DNA of 44,984 nucleotides, taken from positions 1 through 44,984 of the forward strand of contig JBBQZP010000029.1 in NCBI GenBank assembly GCA_038207585.1. The letters run 5' to 3'. Positions 41,293-44,984 of the stretch are shown here, one piece after another (position 1 is the first letter of the stretch; each line of letters opens with the position of its first letter). The translations under genes and the position numbers were made by a program. The DNA comes from JBBQZP01 sp038207585. GTDB lineage: Bacteria; Pseudomonadota; Alphaproteobacteria; Rhodobacterales; Rhodobacteraceae. Below the pieces are notes generated by a model. It was not told the DNA's origin. It did not search any database and saw only the letters and a list, made by a program, of their open reading frames with translations.

Positions 41293-42054
41293 ATGCTCAA
41301 AACCCGCCTCATCCCCTGCCTCGACGTGGCCGATGGCCGCGTGGTCAAGGGCGTGAACTTTGTCGGCCTTGTGGATGCGGGCGATCCGGTGCAGGCGGCG
41401 ATGGCCTATGACGCTGCGGGCGCCGACGAGCTTTGTTTTCTCGACATCAACGCCACCCACGAAAACCGCGGCACGATGTTTGATCTGGTCACCCGCACCG
41501 CCGAGCATTGCTTCATGCCGCTGACGGTGGGGGGCGGGGTGCGCACGCATCACGACGTGCGCGCATTGTTGCTGGCGGGCGCCGACAAGGTCAGCTTCAA
41601 CTCTGCCGCCGTGGCCGACCCCGATGTTGTGGCCGAGGCTGCCGACCGCTTTGGCAGCCAGTGGATTGTTGTGGCGATAGATGCCAAGACCACAAGTCCC
41701 GGAAAATGGGAGATCTTCACCCACGGCGGGCGGCGCGCCACCGGCATCGACGCGGTCGAATTTGCGCGCACCGTGGCCGCAAAAGGCGCGGGTGAGATTT
41801 TGCTCACCTCAATGGACCGCGATGGCACGAAATCAGGCTTCAACCTGCCCCTGACCCGCGCGGTTGCCGATGCGGTGTCGATCCCGGTCATCGCCTCGGG
41901 CGGGGTTGGCACGCTGGATCACCTTGTCGACGGAGTGCGCGACGGCCACGCCAGCGCGGTCCTTGCCGCCTCGATCTTTCACTTCGGCACGTTCAGCATC
42001 GGGCAGGCCAAAGCCCATATGGCCGCCGCAGGTATCCCCATGAGGATGACATGA
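41293..42054 (+). CDS. hisF: Imidazole glycerol phosphate synthase, cyclase subunit
   Basis: A 253-aa TIM-barrel cyclase that uses HisH-derived ammonia to form IGP and AICAR. Motifs are MLKTRLIPCLDVADGRVVKG (Asp11), PLTVGGGVRTHHDVRALL, GADKVSFNSAA, LLTSMDRDGTKSGFN (Asp about 131) and IASGGVGTLDHL. AGGA lies 6 bases before ATG 41293. It overlaps hisE by ATGA. Confidence 0.97.
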   Translation: MLKTRLIPCLDVADGRVVKGVNFVGLVDAGDPVQAAMAYDAAGADELCFLDINATHENRGTMFDLVTRTAEHCFMPLTVGGGVRTHHDVRALLLAGADKVSFNSAAVADPDVVAEAADRFGSQWIVVAIDAKTTSPGKWEIFTHGGRRATGIDAVEFARTVAAKGAGEILLTSMDRDGTKSGFNLPLTRAVADAVSIPVIASGGVGTLDHLVDGVRDGHASAVLAASIFHFGTFSIGQAKAHMAAAGIPMRMT

Positions 42055-42386
42055 CCATGCCCGAAACTGCCTTGGGCTCTGCCCTTGACCGCCTTGCCGC
42101 GACCATCGCCGCGCGCAAGGGTGCCAACCTCGAAACCTCCTGGACGGCAAAGCTGCTGGCCAAGGGCCCGGAAAAATGTGCAGCGAAATTTGGTGAAGAA
42201 GCCATCGAGGCGGTCATCGAGGCCACCAAGGGCGACCGCGCCCGGCTGACCTCGGAAGCGGCCGATGTGCTGTACCATCTGCTTGTGATGCTGGCCGCAC
42301 GCGACGTGACACTTGCCGATGTCGAGGCCGAACTGACCCGCCGTGAAGGTCAATCGGGATTGGCCGAAAAGGCCGCACGTCGCTGA
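42051..42386 (+). CDS. hisE: Phosphoribosyl-ATP pyrophosphatase
   Basis: A 111-aa enzyme of the second histidine step, hydrolysing PR-ATP to PR-AMP. The MazG-like signature is GPEKCAAKFGEEAIEAVIEA (helix with Glu metal ligands) followed by SEAADVLYHLLVML. The ATG at 42051 overlaps the hisF stop; ATG 42057 is also possible (109 aa), since GAGG at 42042-42045 is 5 or 11 bases away. Last gene of the histidine cluster here. Confidence 0.96.
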   Translation: MTMPETALGSALDRLAATIAARKGANLETSWTAKLLAKGPEKCAAKFGEEAIEAVIEATKGDRARLTSEAADVLYHLLVMLAARDVTLADVEAELTRREGQSGLAEKAARR

Positions 42387-42392
42387 CGCGCT

Positions 42393-42414
42393 AAAATTTT
42401 TAAGTAAAAATTTT
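42393..42414. repeat. AT-rich palindrome after hisE
   Basis: AAAATTTTTA (42393-42402) and TAAAAATTTT (42405-42414) are perfect 10-bp arms separated by AG. It lies 7 bp after hisE. It resembles the AAAATTCTT/AAGAATTTT repeat at 26683-26705. Confidence 0.65.
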
Positions 42415-42441
42415 GGCCGGAGATTTGCAATCTTGGGCGCG

Positions 42442-42858
42442 CTACAACCCCAACCGTGGAATCTCGATCGCCGGGCAGCGGTCCATCACCACCGCCACAC
42501 CCTGCGCGCGGGCCAGGTCTGCTGCTTCTTCATTGATCACATCAAGCTGCATCCACACCGTGCGCAACCCCTTAAGGTGCGCAAGCGCCTCTTGCACCAC
42601 CGGCAGCACCGCATCCGACCGCCGAAAGATATCAACCATATCAACAGGTTCTGCGATATCAGACACTTGAGCGCACACCACCTCGCCGAGTGCTGTCTGC
42701 CCCGCCTGCCCCGGATTGACCGGGATCACCCGGTAACCCCGCCCGGCCAGATACGCACCGACCCGGTGGCTCGGCCGGTCAGGATTGGGTGACCAGCCGA
42801 CAAGTGCGATGGTTTTGGTGCCCTGCAGGATGTCACGCAGCGTCTGGTCAGATGTCAT
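42442..42858 (-). CDS. CoA-binding domain protein (YccU-like)
   Basis: A 138-aa protein with a Rossmann-type CoA-binding fold: TKTIALVGWSPNPDRPSHRV, YLAGRGYRVIPVNPGQ, VDMVDIFRRSDAVLPVV and TVWMQLDVINEEAADLA, ending VVMDRCPAIEI. Known as YccU/CoA_binding_2; biological role unclear. The start at 42858 has AGG 6 bases upstream but lies only 14 bases after the T-run of a terminator hairpin, so its transcription probably depends on read-through or a promoter within that hairpin. Confidence 0.92.
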   Translation of the reverse strand: MTSDQTLRDILQGTKTIALVGWSPNPDRPSHRVGAYLAGRGYRVIPVNPGQAGQTALGEVVCAQVSDIAEPVDMVDIFRRSDAVLPVVQEALAHLKGLRTVWMQLDVINEEAADLARAQGVAVVMDRCPAIEIPRLGL

Positions 42859-42872
42859 GATGCCTGCCGATC

Positions 42873-42904
42873 AAAAAAAGCGCCCGAGCCATTTGGCCGG
42901 GCGC
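42873..42904 (-). terminator. Intrinsic terminator between rlmB and the CoA-binding gene
   Basis: On the minus strand GCGCCCG-GCC (42904-42895) pairs with GGC-T-CGGGCGC (42890-42880, one bulge) around AAAT and is followed by seven T (42879-42873). It is strong and oriented to end rlmB transcripts. Confidence 0.85.
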
Positions 42905-42906
42905 AG

Positions 42907-42987
42907 TCACGGAACGAGGGACAGTGAAGGAAGAAACGAGCGTTCCGGGCCCGTCTCTGACATCAACATGGGGATGATTTGCGCCAT
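42907..42987 (-). CDS. Candidate 26-aa leader or small ORF before the terminator
   Basis: ATG at 42987 (27 bp after rlmB) begins MAQIIPMLMSETGPERSFLP and ends SLSLVP before TGA at 42907-42909, three bases before the terminator hairpin. AGGG lies 7 bases before the ATG. A GGAACG/CGTTCC inverted repeat is inside. No recognised family. It could be a leader peptide controlling the downstream CoA-binding gene, or just a chance frame in the rlmB 3' end. Confidence 0.3.
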   Translation of the reverse strand: MAQIIPMLMSETGPERSFLPSLSLVP

Positions 42988-43013
42988 TTGAAGACCCTGT
43001 CGCACAGTTGTGA

Positions 43014-43796
43014 TCACCGCACCGCAACCGCATAGAGCGCCACCGCCGCCGCGTTGGATACGTTAAGCGAGCCGAACTCGCCCGCAAACGGTACACGCAC
43101 CAGCCTGTCGCAGGTGTCGCGCGTCTTGTCACGCAGGCCTGGCCCTTCGGCCCCCAGCACGATGCCGATCGGGCGGGTTCCAGCCTCGGCCACGGCGTCG
43201 GCCAGCGTGACCTCGGCCTCGCCGTCCAACCCCAGCAAAACATAGCCCATTCCGCGCAACTCCTCCATCGCGTCGGCCAGATTGACCACCCGCAGATAGG
43301 GTTGCCGCTCCAGCGCGCCACTTGCGGTTTTTGCCAGCGCTCCGGTTTCGGGGGCCGAATGGCGCTGGGGGGCGATCACCGCACGCGCGCCGAAGACCTC
43401 GGCCGACCGCAGCACGGCACCGACATTATGCGGATCTGTCACGCGGTCCAGCAATACAACCAAAGGCTTGCCGTGCCCTTCGATACAGACGTCGGCCAGA
43501 CTGCCCCAATGCAGGGGTTTTACCTCCAACGCGGCCCCCTGATGCACCGAGCCGTCATCAATGGGCACCGAGAATTTGCGCGGATCGACAATCTCGGGCT
43601 CCATCCCGCTGGCGGCGACGGCATCTTCCAGCTTGTCAAAGGCGTTCTTGGTCAACACCAGATGCAGCTTGACCCGCGCCGGATTCATCAGCGCGTCGCG
43701 CACGGCGTGCAGGCCAAACAGCCACACCGTTTCCGTCGCCGCCTGCCGCTTGGCGCGCTCTTTCTCGATCACCCAGGCGGGTTTGGTCTGTTGCAT
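43014..43796 (-). CDS. rlmB: 23S rRNA (guanosine-2'-O)-methyltransferase RlmB/TrmH family
   Basis: A 260-aa SPOUT methyltransferase methylating the 2'-O of a 23S rRNA guanosine (position 2251 in E. coli). Motifs are TDPHNVGAVLRSAEVFGA (motif 1), RPIGIVLGAEGPGL (motif 2) and EFGSLNVSNAAAVALYAVA (motif 3), with an N-terminal substrate-binding domain (VWLFGLHAVRDALMNP). The ATG at 43796 (MQQTKPAWVI) is chosen; the frame running on to 44000 is a false extension antisense to tRNA-Tyr. Subfamily choice between RlmB and other TrmH group 3 enzymes is by resemblance. Confidence 0.92.
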   Translation of the reverse strand: MQQTKPAWVIEKERAKRQAATETVWLFGLHAVRDALMNPARVKLHLVLTKNAFDKLEDAVAASGMEPEIVDPRKFSVPIDDGSVHQGAALEVKPLHWGSLADVCIEGHGKPLVVLLDRVTDPHNVGAVLRSAEVFGARAVIAPQRHSAPETGALAKTASGALERQPYLRVVNLADAMEELRGMGYVLLGLDGEAEVTLADAVAEAGTRPIGIVLGAEGPGLRDKTRDTCDRLVRVPFAGEFGSLNVSNAAAVALYAVAVR

Positions 43797-43915
43797 GAGG
43801 TTGCGTCCCGATTTGCTGCACCATGAATGCGGCCCACCCATGCCCAGTGCAAGTGCAAAAGGCCCGTATTTCACCTTGACGCCCCAAACCGCCTGCCGTA
43901 TTCCGCCGGACCAGT

Positions 43916-43999
43916 GGGCGACGTGCTGCAAGGTGCGGCAGCGGACTGTAACTCCGCCGAGGCGACTCGTGCCTGGTTCGATTCCAGGGTCGCCCACCA
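43916..43999 (+). tRNA. tRNA-Tyr(GTA), CCA encoded
   Basis: Acceptor GGGCGAC (43916-43922) pairs with GTCGCCC (43989-43995), followed by A and CCA (to 43999). The anticodon arm is GCGGA-CTGTAAC-TCCGC (GTA at 43948-43950), the T arm CCTGG-TTCGATT-CCAGG, and the long variable arm marks a class II tRNA. Odd points: position 8 reads G rather than U and the D arm (GCTG...CGGC) lacks an obvious A14. It lies divergent to rlmB and 67 bp before integrase and recombinase remnants. Confidence 0.88.
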
Positions 44000-44066
44000 T
44001 TTTATTTCAAAGCAATGACTTAGAAACCGTTTTCTCCCGGTGCGCCGCACAAGTGAGACACACGGC

Positions 44067-44171
44067 ATGCACCACACGGCATATTTAAGCACTTCGCGCC
44101 ACGGCATTTTCTACTTCCGCTGGCCGATCCCCGCCGCTTTTCATCCGCAAGGCAGACGCAGACTGAGCTAA
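44067..44171 (+). pseudogene. N-terminal stub of a tyrosine-type integrase
   Basis: The frame MHHTAYLSTSRHGIFYFRWP continues IPAAFHPQGRRRLS and then hits TAA. YLSTSRHGIFYFRWPIP resembles, from memory, the N-terminus of phage/island integrases found in Rhodobacteraceae (which continue into ...VRVSLGT). Only 34 aa remain. The stop is immediately followed by recombinase-derived sequence. Its place 67 bp after a tRNA 3' end is typical for integrase genes of genomic islands. Confidence 0.65.
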
Positions 44172-44172
44172 G

Positions 44173-44732
44173 GTGCATGCCATCCTGACGGAAAGCCCGC
44201 GCAAACGCGCGGTAAACACCGGTGCCGACACGCCTGCATTGCTGAAGGGGTTGCTCTACGGCACGGATGGCGCGGCGTTCTCGCCGACCCACACCCGCAA
44301 GGGCGGGCGGCTGTACCGCTACTAAGTTAGCCAGACTGTGCTGAAAAGCACGGCGCCGTGTCATGCCCCGTGGGCCGGGTGCCTGCGGGCGAAATTGAGG
44401 CGGCTGTCATCAACCAATTACGCGGCTGGCGCAAGGAGATGATCTTGCCGGATGATGCGTCCAAAGCCCGCAAGGCGGACAACACGCGGATCAAAGCGCT
44501 GGCACGGGCTTTTCGATGGAAGCGGATGCTGGAAAGCGGTGAGTTCACGACCATTTCTGAACTGGCTGTCAAAGAGAAGATCGCGCCGTCTTATATGACC
44601 CGATTGCTTCGGTTGACCCTACTGGCACCCGGAATCGTGGAAGAAATTTTGGCGGGGTTCTGCGGGCGACAAATCACGTTAACCAAACTGATGGAGCCGT
44701 TTCCAGTGGTATGGGCAGACCAGCGATTGTAG
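44173..44732 (+). pseudogene. Broken serine recombinase (C-terminal part)
   Basis: The first frame (44173-44325) encodes HAILTESPRKRAVNTGADTP, then ALLKGLLYGTDG, THTRKGGRLYRY, ending at TAA (44323-44325) where homologues have RYYVSQ. After VSQTVLK a one-base insertion in the A-run near 44343-44346 shifts the frame to CPVGRVPAGEIEAAVI (from about 44346). Then ARAFRWKRMLESGEFTTISE and SYMTRLLRLTLLAPGIVEEI, ending at TAG 44732. Between QLRG and WRKEMILPDD the usual central region appears deleted. The catalytic N-terminal domain is missing too. This matches the large serine recombinase family, as a relic. Confidence 0.85.
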
Positions 44733-44789
44733 GTCCGAAGTCGGCCCAAAGCGGACGATGGAAGGTTGTTCACATGCTTTTGAGCCGCG

Positions 44790-44984
44790 TCACCGAAGCA
44801 GCCACTCGTGCCAGTCGGAGCAAGACGCAGAAAGCATCCGCTTTGATCGCGGATCGGTCATTTCTGCGCCTGTCTCCTCCAGCCTCTCCACGCCCCGCGC
44901 CAAGGCTTGAGCCGTCCTATCGTCAACGCCCATGCTCCGACCGCGAGCCCGCACACCAAGGTCTTGGAGACAGTTCCCATCGTG
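44790..44984 (-). CDS. Partial unrecognised ORF running off the window
   Basis: On the minus strand 64 codons are open from the window edge to TGA at 44790-44792. The sequence includes RSMGVDDRTAQALARGVERL and ends DPRSKRMLSASCSDWHEWLL. It looks like a protein C-terminus with regular codon use, but no family is recognised and the start is outside. Could be an island-borne gene or a chance frame. Nothing else is supported in 44733-44789. Confidence 0.35.
   Translation of the reverse strand, partial: HDGNCLQDLGVRARGRSMGVDDRTAQALARGVERLEETGAEMTDPRSKRMLSASCSDWHEWLLR

Noticed and set aside
43797..44000. N-terminal extension of rlmB (VGDPGIEPGTSRLGG...)
   Set aside because: It is antisense to tRNA-Tyr and precedes the natural start at 43796; such peptides are typical false translations of this tRNA.

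Overview
The window is a GC-rich chromosomal segment (roughly 60-65% GC by eye) of an alphaproteobacterium, almost certainly a member of the Rhodobacterales/Rhodobacteraceae. Support comes from the protein sequences, the glyQ-DUF6446-like-glyS gene order, a SAM-II riboswitch in front of metZ, tRNA genes with encoded CCA, and short AT-rich intergenic repeats (GAGTATTT.../GGATATTT... types) that I know from this family. I cannot name the genus from sequence alone. Most of the window is ordinary core genome, with an eroded mobile-element scar at the right edge.

Left part (1-12.9 kb): glycyl-tRNA synthetase operon glyQ-DUF6446-glyS (minus); a secreted peptidoglycan-binding protein whose C-terminal trypsin-like domain appears to have lost its whole catalytic triad; two TrkH potassium-transport subunits (minus) flanking a small cassette of a WYL-type regulator (minus) and a translationally coupled SRPBCC/small-protein pair (plus); folE2; and metZ behind a SAM-II riboswitch and intrinsic terminator. 

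Middle (13-26.8 kb): an alpha/beta hydrolase; a tight minus operon ftsY - 42-aa small protein - DMT transporter - yciB; an AlkB-type hydroxylase; three tandem overlapping genes for small secreted four-cysteine proteins (a 389-bp repeat unit); xseA; purD; aspartokinase lysC; ptsP (EI-Ntr); then a stack of intergenic repeats that includes a 117-bp element with inverted termini.

Right part (26.8-45 kb): EcsC-like protein, GNAT acetyltransferase, flavin reductase, apt, uvrD, a DUF302-like periplasmic protein, pyruvate carboxylase, a MAPEG protein and tRNA-Gly(GCC). An 818-bp gene-poor stretch follows. The histidine cluster hisB-hisH-glsA / hisA / hisF-hisE is interrupted by an antisense DUF2147 gene and a repeat. 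Then come a CoA-binding protein, rlmB and tRNA-Tyr(GTA). Just beyond the tRNA 3' end lie an integrase N-terminal stub and a broken serine recombinase, which suggests a former island integrated at tRNA-Tyr.

The genes are mostly housekeeping: translation (glyQS, tRNAs, rlmB), protein targeting (ftsY), DNA repair (xseA, uvrD), purine, histidine, methionine and aspartate-family metabolism (purD, apt, his, metZ, lysC), anaplerosis (pyc), nitrogen phosphotransfer (ptsP) and K+ uptake. The points most worth following up are the dead-protease protein, the triplicated secreted proteins, the 42-aa ORF coupled to ftsY, the riboswitch-terminator arrangement, the low-GC insertion in glyS and the repeat families. 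I did not see a clear, wholly new multi-gene system.
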